Assembly: GCF_000972845.2 (NCBI RefSeq)
Contig: NC_040028.1
Coordinates: 15,436,871 to 15,500,870 of the forward strand
DNA from: Larimichthys crocea
Lineage: Eukaryota > Chordata > Actinopteri > Sciaenidae
Direction: 5' to 3'
DNA: 64,000 bases
Shown: positions 37,301 through 42,388 of the stretch, piece after piece
Layout: each line of letters starts with the position of its first letter
Position numbering within the stretch: position 1 is the first letter of the stretch
The notes under the pieces: model-generated
The model's database searches: none
What the model was told of the DNA's origin: nothing
What the model saw: the letters and a program-made list of their open reading frames with translations, nothing else
Made by a program: the position numbers and the translations under genes

Positions 37301-39437
37301 AGGAAACATTTACGCTCCGCTATACTATCCACAAACAAACCATCCATCCAAGCTGATTCTCAAGAGCGGATGTGACAAAAGGCGATTATGGATTTATGCA
37401 TATAATGTTAAGGTACTGACCCACTAAACTCCAGTGGCTGGAGAGAGCTTATGCACTACAAAGATACAGTAGCCATTAGATGGAGAGTAAGCTGTCAACA
37501 CTTGTAGCTGATGGGACCGGAGAGGAGACAGCAAAGACGATGCATCGGCAGACCTCAGGGCTGAGCGACGGCTCACATGTTGCCTCCACATCTGGGACTG
37601 ATAATGCTAGCATGATCTCAGAGGGAGAGTCATGGATATTGACCTGCTTAAATACATGTTGCTAGCAACCTTGTTAATAACAGAGAACAGCTCACAGTGA
37701 GGACAGAGGGGGCAGGACCTTAAATCGGTTACAAGGACAAGGGGGGGGATAGCAGACCCGGAGACGGTGCCACCATGTCTGCCAGCTCAAGCAGGTTGTG
37801 ACATTATCAGTCGACTGAGTTGTATTGTGTCAGTTACATAGATGCTTTATCTGAATAGCAATTAAATTGAGTCACACTCCAACAAATTGTTTTTTTTGTC
37901 TCTGCCACAAGAGAGAAAACGAACAGAGAGATTGATGCAGAGATTTCTGGAAACAGGACAGGTAGGACAGGAAGGAATTAAAGAAGTCTGAGAGATAAGA
38001 TGTGTCTGTGTGTATACGTGTCCGTGTCTCACTTGAAGCGACCTCAAATATCTAAAATCTTTACACAAAGACTAGACATCCTGTACCAGACAATGACACC
38101 TTAAGACTTGCAGCTGCAAAGTCCAAGGAGAAAAAAACAACAACCCATTGACAATAACACGGAAGTTAATAATATGAAGGAATTAACAAACACGTTCTGC
38201 AAGTGAAAGGAGATTGGAGTATGAAGTGAAAAGAGCCTTAGGACGGGAGAGAGTCCAAAAACCCTTTTTCACTGTCCCACATACCTGGAGAAGCTGAATC
38301 AGCTGCACTCAGAACACCAGGGATTAAAAGTGAGTCTGATATTTAAATTTAGCCGCTAAATGATCTGACCCCATCGTAGGGACGGTGCCCTCTTCCCACC
38401 AGTGATGGATTCCTAACCCCACTCTTGTTGTTGCTGACTATTGTTTTCCTCCGAACCCCTCTGGGCTCTTCCACATTGCTTTGTCAGTGGCTGGAGGTGG
38501 TCAACCACACAGTACACTCAGCACTGAGTAAGAAAATGAATACACATAATAAGCAAGAGCTCTGTCATTTCCTCAAACCGCAGTGCTGACCATAGTCGAC
38601 GGCCCTAGTCCCAACTTTATTGTTTTATTGTCATATTAAACACTTGAGACTTGAAGACTGAAAATATTGCATCTCTAGCTCTAGTTCTTTTATATGTGTA
38701 ATTGTAATTTTGAATACATCCGTCTAATTAAGTCAACGAACACCCAGTCATCCCTGGAAAGAGCATAAAACCTATGAAGCCATCCCTTCCACTCCCTCTC
38801 CACAGTGATCTAGCAGCTGTTTAGCTGCAGCACCCACTCCTCCCATCACTGCTCCGTCTCAGAGCACTAAACAATGGTGCTGTGTAGTGCCTCTCTACTA
38901 ACTGATATATTCAATCTTTTTGCTACCGACCGTTCAGATCCAACTTCATGGAAAACGATCGCTGCTATCGTGGTTGACTTTTGAGCCAAATAAAATGTTT
39001 TACAAGCCAAGGTCATCTTTGAGAGGAAATGTGTGTGTGCTGCTTCCCTTCCAGGTAGTTAAGTGCCGGTAAAGTTCAACACACACTCTGTGCTTGTGCT
39101 GCTAACGTTGCAATTTTTTTTTTTTTTAAATGTGAGCTATAATGAAGGAGATGACAAGAGTGAACCACGCTCACATGACACCTGCTTCAGGGACTTTATG
39201 AGAGTGGTTAAACTTTACACCGCTGTGCACTGTAAGATGTTTGTAAAGCTTTGAGAACATAACAGAAAGTTAAACCAAAAAAAGTGTCATATATCTTAAT
39301 ATGCAAGTACTTGAATGACTTACCACCACCTGTGGCACCGTGTCTACCTCAGCCTCAGCTGCAGCCAAGCTCTTATACTGCTGTGGACTCTCAATGACCA
39401 ACTCCTTCTTCGAAGCTTTACTAGCCCTTCCTTGCAT
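12..39437 (-). CDS. dock9: dock9 gene, partial (51 coding exons; 3' end cut off)
   Basis: Dedicator of cytokinesis 9 (zizimin1), a DOCK-D guanine nucleotide exchange factor that activates Cdc42 at membranes and acts in cell morphology and dendrite growth (family knowledge). About 5,734 coding nt (1,911 residues) were assembled by reading the minus strand; all exon phases join without a stop. Order: N-terminal DOCK block (about residues 39-130), PH domain (about 168-285), DHR1/C2 (about 628-800), helical middle, DHR2 from about 1590. Human DOCK9 is about 2,069 residues, so roughly 150 C-terminal residues lie left of position 1. DOCK9 fits better than DOCK10 or DOCK11: for example [49 protein letters not shown] and the QYQFTDSE microexon. 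Paralogue (a or b) cannot be told from one locus. Individual exons follow. Confidence 0.96.
316..462 (-). CDS. dock9: dock9 exon 50 (DHR2)
   Basis: Residues 1793-1841, [20 protein letters not shown] through [23 protein letters not shown] and [17 protein letters not shown] are hallmark DHR2 lobe B sequence. Acceptor TTAG, donor CGG|GTAAG, phase 0-0. Confidence 0.98.
1046..1075 (-). CDS. dock9: dock9 exon 49, 30-nt microexon
   Basis: Ten codons, [10 protein letters not shown], phase 0-0. Acceptor GTAG, donor GAG|GTAAAT. Matches the optional [12 protein letters not shown] insert of DOCK9 but appears two codons shorter. With exon 48 it forms a 36-nt module that can be skipped in frame (FGQ then GFFEDEDG). 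Confidence 0.92.
1524..1529 (-). CDS. dock9: dock9 exon 48, 6-nt microexon (Ala-Ala)
   Basis: Six bases, GCAGCG, preceded by a long pyrimidine tract ending TTTGAAG and followed by the strong donor GTAAGTT. Phase 0-0, adding Ala-Ala between FGQ (exon 47) and QYQFTDSE (exon 49). As I recall the mammalian protein it reads [13 protein letters not shown], which needs exactly these two residues. Confidence 0.88.
1711..1824 (-). CDS. dock9: dock9 exon 47 (DHR2)
   Basis: Residues 1743-1780, [20 protein letters not shown] through VAFFGQ. Matches [37 protein letters not shown]. Acceptor ACAG, donor CAG|GTTAGT, phase 0-0. Confidence 0.98.
1926..2048 (-). CDS. dock9: dock9 exon 46 (DHR2)
   Basis: Residues 1702-1742, [20 protein letters not shown] through [19 protein letters not shown](A/S)[17 protein letters not shown] is a near-exact match. 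Acceptor TCAG, donor GAG|GTACAA, phase 0-0. Confidence 0.98.
2610..2716 (-). CDS. dock9: dock9 exon 45 (DHR2)
   Basis: Residues 1666-1701, [20 protein letters not shown] through DVHFNE. CTAFRV(I/V)[23 protein letters not shown] is DOCK9-like. Acceptor GCAG, donor GAG|GTGTGT. Confidence 0.97.
2859..2916 (-). CDS. dock9: dock9 exon 44 (DHR2)
   Basis: Residues 1647-1666, [19 protein letters not shown]. Standard DHR2 helix. Acceptor ACAG, donor AAG|GTGCTT. Mammalian DOCK9 can insert extra residues right after this point; none is visible here. Confidence 0.97.
3076..3291 (-). CDS. dock9: dock9 exon 43 (DHR2 start)
   Basis: Residues 1575-1646, [20 protein letters not shown] through [29 protein letters not shown] and [20 protein letters not shown] open the DHR2 lobe A, the dimerisation part of the Cdc42 exchange domain. 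Acceptor ACAG, donor GAG|GTCTGT, phase 0-0. Confidence 0.98.
3374..3487 (-). CDS. dock9: dock9 exon 42
   Basis: Residues 1537-1574, [20 protein letters not shown] through NSDKTIK. Matches [31 protein letters not shown]. Acceptor TCAG; the donor AAG|GTCGGG is weak but the only one that keeps the frame. Confidence 0.96.
3689..3871 (-). CDS. dock9: dock9 exon 41
   Basis: Residues 1476-1536, [20 protein letters not shown] through FVRTHLQ. [24 protein letters not shown] is a strong match. Acceptor CTAG, donor CAG|GTGGGA, phase 0-0. Confidence 0.97.
3969..4106 (-). CDS. dock9: dock9 exon 40
   Basis: Residues 1430-1475, [20 protein letters not shown] through LRTFIYK. Matches [24 protein letters not shown]. 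Acceptor ACAG, donor AAG|GTATGG, phase 0-0. Confidence 0.97.
4208..4323 (-). CDS. dock9: dock9 exon 39
   Basis: Residues 1391-1429, [20 protein letters not shown] through FIMGFK. [22 protein letters not shown] is highly conserved. Acceptor TTAG, donor AAG|GTAACA. Confidence 0.97.
4407..4832. mobile_element. non-autonomous DNA transposon (MITE) with ~29-bp terminal inverted repeats
   Basis: Both ends carry GGGTACA(A)TTCAGACAGGATC-like termini: 4407-4435 and the reverse complement at 4803-4832 agree apart from one indel and two or three mismatches. The interior has no transposase frame. Length about 426 bp, in the intron between exons 38 and 39. The TIR style and size suggest an hAT-type MITE; no clear 8-bp target duplication was found, so the superfamily is uncertain. 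Confidence 0.75.
5658..5794 (-). CDS. dock9: dock9 exon 38
   Basis: Residues 1345-1391, [20 protein letters not shown] through SYTFNH. Contains the [23 protein letters not shown] segment that is alternatively used in mammalian DOCK9. Acceptor TCAG, donor ACA|GTAAGT. Confidence 0.96.
5795..6956. other. dock9 intron between exons 37 and 38
   Basis: About 1.16 kb without a coding frame, RNA gene or clear repeat. Confidence 0.6.
6957..7004 (-). CDS. dock9: dock9 exon 37 (48 nt)
   Basis: Residues 1329-1345, [16 protein letters not shown]. Short but exact match to [16 protein letters not shown]. Acceptor TCAG, donor AAG|GTAATG. Confidence 0.96.
7161..7227 (-). CDS. dock9: dock9 exon 36
   Basis: Residues 1307-1329, [20 protein letters not shown] then LIE. 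Matches [23 protein letters not shown]. Acceptor CCAG, donor CGA|GTAAGA. Confidence 0.96.
7250..7272. repeat. poly(T) tract, 23 nt
   Basis: Uninterrupted T run on the plus strand; an A run in the dock9 transcript, 22 nt upstream of the exon 36 acceptor in a 119-nt intron. Confidence 0.95.
7347..7461 (-). CDS. dock9: dock9 exon 35
   Basis: Residues 1269-1307, [20 protein letters not shown] through [24 protein letters not shown](Y/H)(I/V)LKSMS is a DOCK9 match. Acceptor TCAG, donor AGG|GTAACA. A 119-nt intron with a 23-nt A run follows. Confidence 0.97.
7462..8525. other. dock9 intron left of the possible cassette exon
   Basis: Short plus-strand open frames occur (for example 7735-8049) but have no recognised domain and lack splice support; taken as chance. 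Confidence 0.55.
8526..8690 (-). CDS. dock9: possible dock9 cassette exon (165 nt, phase 0-0)
   Basis: A stop-free stretch on the gene strand between exons 34 and 35, beginning [20 protein letters not shown] and ending VLQPSISLQ. The acceptor (CGGCAG|ACG) and a weak donor (CAA|GTACAA) give exactly 55 codons in phase 0-0, so it could be included or skipped without changing the frame. Base composition and codon choice (many CTG, GTG, GAG) look exon-like. I do not recognise the peptide from DOCK9. Reading on past the donor reaches a stop within 10 codons (VQKRLLPS). The donor and the pyrimidine tract are weak, so it may be spurious. Confidence 0.4.
8881..9014 (-). CDS. dock9: dock9 exon 34
   Basis: Residues 1224-1268, [20 protein letters not shown] through [15 protein letters not shown](N/H)[18 protein letters not shown] is nearly identical to DOCK9 and marks a Ser-rich, probably phosphorylated linker. 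Acceptor ACAG, donor AAG|GTAGAG, ends in phase 0. Confidence 0.97.
9115..9226 (-). CDS. dock9: dock9 exon 33
   Basis: Residues 1187-1224, [20 protein letters not shown] through FGVISGT. Variable linker equal to DESLALPAVNPLVTPQKGSTLDNSLHKDLLGAISG. Acceptor TCAG, donor CCT|GTGAGT. Confidence 0.93.
9415..9457 (+). mobile_element. LINE/SINE 3' tail with UnaL2-type stem-loop
   Basis: Contains AGCTTTGGATAAAAGCG followed by TAAATG repeats. The stem with a GGATA loop is the conserved 3' end recognised by UnaL2-type LINE reverse transcriptase and shared by fish SINEs. Confidence 0.7.
9904..9982 (+). mobile_element. tRNA-type SINE, 5' fragment
   Basis: GGCAGCACAGTGATGGCAGT then GGTTAGCACTGTCACCTCGC, GGTTTGAAT and CCTTTCTGTGTCTGGAGTT, the diverged 5' part of the same abundant teleost element seen at 23256-23544. 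Confidence 0.75.
10099..10215 (-). CDS. dock9: dock9 exon 32
   Basis: Residues 1148-1186, [20 protein letters not shown] through INQSNN. Matches [34 protein letters not shown]. Acceptor TCAG, donor AAT|GTAAGG, phase 0-0. Confidence 0.97.
10259..10308. repeat. (CA)n microsatellite inside a short dock9 intron
   Basis: About 25 CA units, so (GU)n in the dock9 transcript, starting 43 nt upstream of the exon 32 acceptor and filling a third of the 147-nt intron between exons 31 and 32. Confidence 0.97.
10363..10541 (-). CDS. dock9: dock9 exon 31
   Basis: Residues 1088-1147, [20 protein letters not shown] through DDRYTSK. Family core [11 protein letters not shown] and IKH(S/T)FDDRY. Acceptor TCAG, donor AAA|GTAAGC. 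It is followed by a 147-nt intron one third filled by a GU repeat. Confidence 0.97.
11294..11405 (-). CDS. dock9: dock9 exon 30
   Basis: Residues 1051-1088, [20 protein letters not shown] through [17 protein letters not shown](I/V)[13 protein letters not shown] is a strong DOCK9 match. Acceptor GCAG, donor AAG|GTGAGT, one base of a codon left over. Confidence 0.97.
11531..11614 (-). CDS. dock9: dock9 exon 29
   Basis: Residues 1023-1050, [20 protein letters not shown] through MPGDPK. Matches [28 protein letters not shown]. Acceptor GTAG, donor AAG|GTACAC, phase 0-0. Confidence 0.97.
11715..11861 (-). CDS. dock9: dock9 exon 28
   Basis: Residues 974-1022, [20 protein letters not shown] through HSLAVFIK. 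Matches RNQRFPASYHHAVETVVNMLMPHITQK. Acceptor ACAG, donor AAG|GTCAGG, phase 0-0. Confidence 0.97.
11894..12276 (-). mobile_element. retroelement fragment with UnaL2-type tail
   Basis: The left end (11894-11933) is the reverse complement of the AAGTCACTTTGGATAAAAGC tail. To the right lies a common teleost dispersed sequence (GAACTGGTAGCACGTTCCAC, TGCTGCTTTCTGG). It reads as a truncated element inserted in reverse orientation, in the exon 27-28 intron. The right border is approximate. A 15-nt T run sits at 12006-12020. Confidence 0.6.
13044..13115 (-). CDS. dock9: dock9 exon 27
   Basis: Residues 950-973, [20 protein letters not shown] then CKVK. Matches YSWFFFDVLIKSMAQHLIENSKVK. Acceptor ACAG, donor AAG|GTAAGT, phase 0-0. 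Confidence 0.97.
13218..13343 (-). CDS. dock9: dock9 exon 26
   Basis: Residues 908-949, [20 protein letters not shown] through LTSNKLLK. Family motif VHEEL(T/A)[21 protein letters not shown]. Acceptor ACAG, donor AAG|GTAACA, phase 0-0. Confidence 0.97.
13431..13500 (-). CDS. dock9: dock9 exon 25
   Basis: Residues 884-907, [20 protein letters not shown] then SYVK. Matches DOCK9 [24 protein letters not shown]. Acceptor ATAG after the GC-AG intron, donor AAG|GTAAAA. Confidence 0.97.
13821..13936 (-). CDS. dock9: dock9 exon 24, followed by a GC donor
   Basis: Residues 846-884, [20 protein letters not shown] through DVAVNVT. Very close to mammalian [25 protein letters not shown]. The reading only joins exon 25 (…[12 protein letters not shown]) if the exon ends ACCAG and the intron begins GCAAGA, a non-canonical GC-AG intron; no GT is nearby. 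Confidence 0.95.
13937..15114. other. dock9 intron between exons 23 and 24
   Basis: About 1.2 kb of intron with no recognised element. Confidence 0.6.
15115..15204 (-). CDS. dock9: dock9 exon 23
   Basis: Residues 816-845, [20 protein letters not shown] through VKYLK. Start of the helical-repeat middle. Acceptor ATAG, donor AAG|GTAAAA, phase 0-0. Confidence 0.96.
15288..15374 (-). CDS. dock9: dock9 exon 22 (DHR1 end)
   Basis: Residues 787-815, [20 protein letters not shown] through TVYTQ. [12 protein letters not shown](I/V)[12 protein letters not shown] closes DHR1 in this family. Acceptor GTAG, donor CAG|GTCAGT, phase 0-0. Confidence 0.96.
15522..15640 (-). CDS. dock9: dock9 exon 21 (DHR1)
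   Basis: Residues 747-786, [20 protein letters not shown] through HEGASK. VGY(A/S)WLPLLKDGR is a DHR1 signature; the end of the exon is variable. Acceptor TCAG, donor AAG|GTAGAG. Confidence 0.96.
15744..15867 (-). CDS. dock9: dock9 exon 20 (DHR1)
   Basis: Residues 706-747, [20 protein letters not shown] through KRDMVETQ. [15 protein letters not shown](F/L)TFxHVSCD is conserved across DOCK-D. The first residue is Tyr where mammals have Ile. Acceptor TTAG, donor AAG|GTAAG. Confidence 0.97.
15956..16048 (-). CDS. dock9: dock9 exon 19 (DHR1)
   Basis: Residues 675-705, [20 protein letters not shown] through NPEFYDE. CIYGxPGGP and [11 protein letters not shown] are DHR1 hallmarks. Acceptor ACAG, donor GAG|GTAACC, phase 0-0. 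Confidence 0.97.
16140..16205 (-). CDS. dock9: dock9 exon 18 (DHR1)
   Basis: Residues 653-674, [20 protein letters not shown] then LK. Standard DHR1 strand motif [16 protein letters not shown]. Acceptor CCAG, donor AAG|GTAAAC, phase 0-0. Confidence 0.97.
16372..16559 (-). CDS. dock9: dock9 exon 17 (DHR1 start)
   Basis: Residues 590-652, [20 protein letters not shown] through [27 protein letters not shown] opens the C2-like DHR1 domain, which in DOCK proteins binds phosphoinositides. Acceptor ATAG, donor AAG|GTATCG. Confidence 0.97.
16683..16762 (-). CDS. dock9: dock9 exon 16
   Basis: Residues 563-590, [20 protein letters not shown] through APDLT. Linker to the DHR1 domain. Acceptor TCAG, donor CAA|GTAAGG, phases 2 in and 1 out. 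Confidence 0.95.
17009..17131 (-). CDS. dock9: dock9 exon 15
   Basis: Residues 522-563, [20 protein letters not shown] through [27 protein letters not shown] matches DOCK9 almost residue for residue. Acceptor GTAG, donor AAA|GTTAGT. Confidence 0.97.
17654..17736 (-). CDS. dock9: dock9 exon 14
   Basis: Residues 495-522, [20 protein letters not shown] through PFAWAA. Conserved [14 protein letters not shown] motif of DOCK-C/D proteins. Acceptor CTAG, donor AAG|GTACTT, ends mid-codon (Arg). Confidence 0.97.
18128..18250 (-). CDS. dock9: dock9 exon 13
   Basis: Residues 454-494, [20 protein letters not shown] through [10 protein letters not shown]. Nearly identical to mammalian DOCK9. Acceptor ACAG, donor AAG|GTACTG, phase 0-0. 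Confidence 0.97.
18463..18672 (-). CDS. dock9: dock9 exon 12
   Basis: Residues 384-453, [20 protein letters not shown] through EAAMQYPRQ. Contains the family motif [17 protein letters not shown]. The segment after it ([16 protein letters not shown]) is a variable loop. Acceptor TCAG, donor CAG|GTAAGT. Confidence 0.97.
19115..19255 (-). CDS. dock9: dock9 exon 11
   Basis: Residues 337-383, [20 protein letters not shown] through [10 protein letters not shown]. Conserved DOCK-D segment FEEKFGKR(V/I)[12 protein letters not shown]. Acceptor TTAG, donor AAT|GTAAG, phase 0-0. Confidence 0.97.
19349..19423 (-). CDS. dock9: dock9 exon 10
   Basis: Residues 312-336, [20 protein letters not shown] through DPDTQ. 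Corresponds to the SARE-(E)IKLKSESRVKLFYLDPD stretch. Acceptor TCAG, donor CAG|GTAATT, phase 0-0. Confidence 0.94.
19424..21336. other. dock9 introns around exon 9
   Basis: Two AT-rich introns (19424-20250 and 20304-21336). Nothing recognised besides exon 9. Confidence 0.6.
20251..20303 (-). CDS. dock9: dock9 exon 9 (acidic/serine linker)
   Basis: Residues 294-311, [17 protein letters not shown]. Low-complexity Ser/Asp linker after the PH domain, replacing the DDEQSKLEGSGSGLDS stretch of mammalian DOCK9. Acceptor CTAG, donor CAG|GTAGGT. Confidence 0.9.
21337..21511 (-). CDS. dock9: dock9 exon 8 (PH domain end)
   Basis: Residues 236-294, [20 protein letters not shown] through RNGDIHD. Contains the C-terminal PH helix with its invariant-type Trp ([13 protein letters not shown]). 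AMQEKRNGD is DOCK9-like and differs from DOCK10 and DOCK11. Donor ACG|GTGCG leaves one base of a codon. Confidence 0.97.
21512..24541. other. dock9 intron between exons 7 and 8
   Basis: 3.0 kb intron that splits the PH domain. It holds the SINE with target duplication (23245-23555). The 141-codon plus-strand frame at 22167-22592 has no recognisable domain. Confidence 0.6.
23245..23555 (+). mobile_element. teleost tRNA-type SINE with perfect target site duplication
   Basis: Body 23256-23544 begins GGGCGGCACGGTGGGGCAGT and ends with the GGATAAG…GGGTGGATG tail; AGCTGGGATAGGCTCCAGCC is diagnostic. It is flanked by identical 11-bp repeats GATCTGCATCA (23245-23255 and 23545-23555). It lies in the intron between exons 7 and 8. 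The middle is shorter than the usual consensus. Confidence 0.9.
24542..24676 (-). CDS. dock9: dock9 exon 7 (PH domain middle)
   Basis: Residues 191-235, [20 protein letters not shown] through SCMGVVQ. The basic FKRRYF strand and [12 protein letters not shown] loop are typical of the DOCK9 PH fold. Acceptor TCAG, donor CAG|GTACG, phase 0-0. Confidence 0.97.
25178..25273 (-). CDS. dock9: dock9 exon 6 (PH domain start)
   Basis: Residues 159-190, [20 protein letters not shown] through [15 protein letters not shown] is the first strand of the PH domain, which in DOCK-D proteins binds phosphoinositides and recruits the protein to membranes. Acceptor GCAG, donor AGG|GTGAG. Confidence 0.97.
27107..27176 (-). 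CDS. dock9: dock9 exon 5
   Basis: Residues 135-158, [20 protein letters not shown] through KDE. Corresponds to the DOCK9 linker KLPVHVYEVDEEVDKDE just before the PH domain. Acceptor ACAG, donor GAG|GTGAGT. Confidence 0.95.
28259..28341 (-). CDS. dock9: dock9 exon 4
   Basis: Residues 108-135, [20 protein letters not shown] through FRQLP. Matches the DOCK-D motif CIKTY(N/K)SDWH(L/V)[10 protein letters not shown]. Donor AA|GTAAGT, ends after two bases of a codon (Asn completed in exon 5). Confidence 0.96.
30070..30218 (+). mobile_element. MITE family 1, 3' half copy
   Basis: Starts CTACAGATATAAAAGTCTCA, passes TTTCAGGTGATTATACACCC and ends in the inverted terminus CACTGGACCTTTAA. The same family as 47097-47320, 59441-59640 and 60685-60856. 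Confidence 0.75.
30424..30513 (-). CDS. dock9: dock9 exon 3
   Basis: Residues 78-107, [20 protein letters not shown] through SLFVQE. Basic stretch followed by the conserved [15 protein letters not shown] block. Acceptor ACAG, donor GAG|GTAAG, phase 0-0. Confidence 0.96.
31017..31558 (+). mobile_element. non-LTR retrotransposon (Rex/L2/CR1-like) 3' fragment
   Basis: 5'-truncated end of a LINE, antisense to dock9. The reverse transcriptase C-terminal region is readable in pieces: [50 protein letters not shown], then [20 protein letters not shown]. These pieces are in different frames with stops, so it is dead. The 3' UTR ends CTATATAAGTAAAGTTGGAT, typical of such elements. Confidence 0.85.
35018..35133 (-). 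mobile_element. tRNA-derived SINE head
   Basis: On the minus strand it starts GGTTCTGGTTAGCTCAGTTG, has an A box (TAGCTCAGTTGGTAGAG) and a B box (GGGTTCAATTTC), then the TTTGCTGCATGTCATCCTC body. The spacing between boxes is longer than in a tRNA, and no acceptor stem forms, so it is a SINE rather than a tRNA gene. Confidence 0.8.
36425..36541 (-). CDS. dock9: dock9 exon 2
   Basis: Residues 39-77, [20 protein letters not shown] through FPLEDFE. This is the first exon common to DOCK-D proteins and the start of the DOCK N-terminal conserved block. Acceptor CCAG, donor GAG|GTGAG, phase 0 at both ends, so any phase-0 first exon can be spliced to it. Confidence 0.97.
36542..39323. other. dock9 intron between exons 1 and 2
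   Basis: 2.8 kb; a probable SINE tail near its left end and a T run at 39113-39127. Nothing else recognised. Confidence 0.6.
36634..36720 (-). mobile_element. probable tail of the same tRNA-derived SINE family
   Basis: The stretch TTTTTTTATGCCTTTATTAG with GAGAGGTGACAGGAAAAGAG resembles the body and tail that follow the tRNA head in teleost copies of this SINE. The head is missing. Confidence 0.45.
39324..39437 (-). CDS. dock9: dock9 exon 1 (MQGRASK N-terminus), initiator ATG
   Basis: Codes 38 residues beginning [20 protein letters not shown] and ending TVPQVV. The ATG (39437) has A at -3, and an in-frame TAG sits 27 nt upstream (39462-39464). Donor GTG|GTAAGT, phase 0, joins exon 2. The isoform start is variable among vertebrate DOCK9 transcripts; the common mammalian RKFTRALSKPG-type start is not found in this window. 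Confidence 0.85.
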
Positions 39438-41333
39438 TGTCAACAGTGAAATATCTCCGAGCTAGATCCCAAAAAGAAGTGGACAGCCAGCATATCCGAT
39501 AAAGAAAAATCCCGGAGCTGGGAAAATGTTTGGGAAGTTTGTGTTTCTGCTCATAGACTGGTGCTGCTTACACCCTCCCTTCTCAGACTGTTCTGCCTGT
39601 CTGAAGGCAGTGGACTCACACCCAGGCTGAGGAGGTGGCCCCTCCTACGCTCAGCTGTGCTGCCTGGGGGAGTTAAACACCCTCACACACACACACAGAT
39701 ACACACACACACAAACATAAAGCTATCTGATCTGACCCCACACTATTCACCTGCATAGTGACACAGGGTTGACAAAGGCAAACAAAAGACAGACATTCCT
39801 CAAGCATTACAGTCTGGTCAGGGACTTGTCCACACCTTGTGTGCGACAGCTGAAATAAGAGCTGGCTTAAATTTCATCAAGAGGAACAAACTAGGAGAGA
39901 TTGAGACAACAATGGGGGAGCTTCGATCGCATGCGTGTGTCGCAACGACCAAAGAAACCACTCGACCTGAATACATACATACACAGTCTGAGGGCACCGG
40001 CTAACAAATCAGCTGCGGAGATTTAGCAGTGATTTTTCTATGTAAACACGACACAGATAAACTTCCAGAGTGAGCTCATCAGATTGTAGCTTCAGGAAGA
40101 ATGTGGACAAATCTTGCCCCACGTAGACTGAAGAGCAGCTCGTTCAACTGTTTCTCCGTCGGCAGGACGGTATATCAAATTAGTCATCACAAACTGTGAC
40201 AGACCAGTGTTAGTCACTCTACTTTTTATTGCTTCATGGGTGCAGCTCTGATAGAAACTGTTAGTAATCACAGACTCCAGATTAGACCCCGCTTCCATCT
40301 CGTGACTTGTTGATGCAACTGCTTGAGGGGCATTCCAACGCGACGTAGACCCACTCAACCCACCTAGGAGCAGGGCCCGACCTACAGATTCCTCAGTGGG
40401 CCACAGCAGGGGAGGATGTTATCTTTTCACGCCTGAGTCTGAGCTCAAATCGAGGGGGAGGGGCCAGGTCAGCTCTTCAGCTGCTCCCCTCCTACTGTCC
40501 CATGCCCCTATAGGCCCCACACAAGGTGTTATATATATTCAATATATCAAGACCAATAACAAGTATATTTTCCTCATGGAAACATATCACAGTAACACTA
40601 ATTTATGCAGAATTACATATCAAATAATCAAATGGATGATGACTGTATCATCAGTGAATCAACATGAAAATGACCAGCAACTATTTGGATAATCACTTAA
40701 TCATTTTAGTTGTGTTTTAATGCAATAATAGACTGAGTTGTGAGTTTTAGCCTGTTGGTGGGGCAAAACAAGGCATTTGAAGATGTCTCCTTGAGTGCTG
40801 TGAAATTGTGATGGCCGTGTTTTCACTATTTTTCGCAGATTAAAAGATAAATGAAAGTATTTGCTTGTTTCAGTATCAACTGCAGTCCAGCCTCAGTCCA
40901 AGACGTCAGCCGGTTCGTCCATGCTCAACCTAAAAAAACTAAACACCCCCACCTCTTCCCAAAGTCCACCTACCATGGTTAAGTTGTTATAAAAAAAAAC
41001 TGTAGCCTCAGGCTATATGAATTATTTAGACACTTAGCTTTCAATTTTGGCTTGAACATACAGTATAAACAACACACATGGAGTCACGTTTCTGTTATCA
41101 ATTATTTTTTATATAAATATAAGGAAAATCAAGTGATGCAAGAGTATTTCTATATTATGATACTTTATACTTCTACTCTACTAAAGTTTTATGGTACAAT
41201 ACTGAAATACATTATTATAGATAAAGCATCAATCAAGTACAACAGTAAAATGCCACTTCGAAATGGATCCATTAATAGCTACTACTTTTACTTTTGATAC
41301 TGTAACAGGGTAGACCTTTATCATAACCCCCAT

Positions 41334-41549
41334 GACCTTTTTCTCACCATTACTCTGCCCTATTTACATAAAATATAGGTGCTGGTGGAACATATGTGTT
41401 ACTAATGATACTAATTAAGGTCCTGTTCCATTTATAGCTGCAGAGTCTTTCCAGTGAACCGACATGCACCACATTGGTAACCTTAATTAGTATCATTGGT
41501 GACACCTGTGTTTACCCTAATGTCAAAATGGCTGCTGTGAAAAAGGTCT
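41334..41549. mobile_element. foldback element
   Basis: Arms 41388-41421 and 41480-41513 are inverted repeats; the inner 21 bp (ACTAATGATACTAATTAAGG core) match at 20 positions. A second, outer pair GACCTTTTTCTCAC / GTGAAAAAGGTC (41334-41347, 41537-41549) extends the palindrome. The loop is about 58 bp. No coding frame. Superfamily not recognised. Confidence 0.7.
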
Positions 41550-42154
41550 ATTGGTGCTGAGTGTTAGTTGTCAACTGACTGTGTTGGCTTGTTTGTCTGG
41601 TGAACAACAGTTGCAGACCAGATACACACCATATTAAACACAGACTCAAAACGCTGTTAATTCACAGTCTGTCGTGTGTGTGATGGTATTTTTTTGGGGC
41701 CGTTACCAAAGTAACAACACGGTTTCCTTCTTCCTGTTATGTGCTGTAGAGAGCACACCTACCTCCTGATAACATTGTAAACAGAAAAGTCTGGGATGTG
41801 TTTAATGTTAGCCTTGGTTAACTAACATTAGATTAGTTCTGAGTCTTGAGTAAGATGGAAACAGTGGGCGTAAATTAGTCTGTGCCTTCCACCTATCTAT
41901 GAGCTACACGCAACTGTAAAGCGGGTTTAAAATATTACAACAGCTTGGCCCAGGGACTACGTGCAGCAGCTAACAAATCCTGTCCTCAGTCTGAGGAGTT
42001 GCCAGCTTTGCATGCCATCGTAACAGTCAGGCCGCAGGTGGCTTGCTTGCTAACAAGATACAACATGTAACTAAATAGGAACTGTCAACTCTTGCTTCTA
42101 GTAATCTACTAATGTGTTACAGGTATATAACTTATGGTCAAAAACGAGTGTGTT

Positions 42155-42388
42155 GACAACTTTACTAACAACAGCAAGAAGCCTAGCTCTGCATCTACTT
42201 CTCTGCCTCTGCCATTATGTCCATAGAGGCTGCCAAACATGGTTACATTGCCTGTTTGCTCAGCTCTGATTCTGAACCTCCCTTTTTCCCCGGTGGTCCA
42301 AAACACTCCCCCCGGTGCTCGGAGCTCACAGTCCAGGCAGCCCGGCTAACAAACTGAGCCGGCATGAGCTAACAGCAGCTACAGTTCA
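42155..42388 (-). repeat. unnamed dispersed repeat, copy 1
   Basis: On the minus strand it shares GTAGCTGCTGTTAGC, GCTCAGTTTGTT, GGACTGTGAGCTC, GTTTTGGACCACCGGG, CAGCCTCTATGGACATAA and GGCTTCTTGCTGTT, in order, with plus-strand 52808-53215. No transposase frame; the element class is unknown. Confidence 0.75.
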
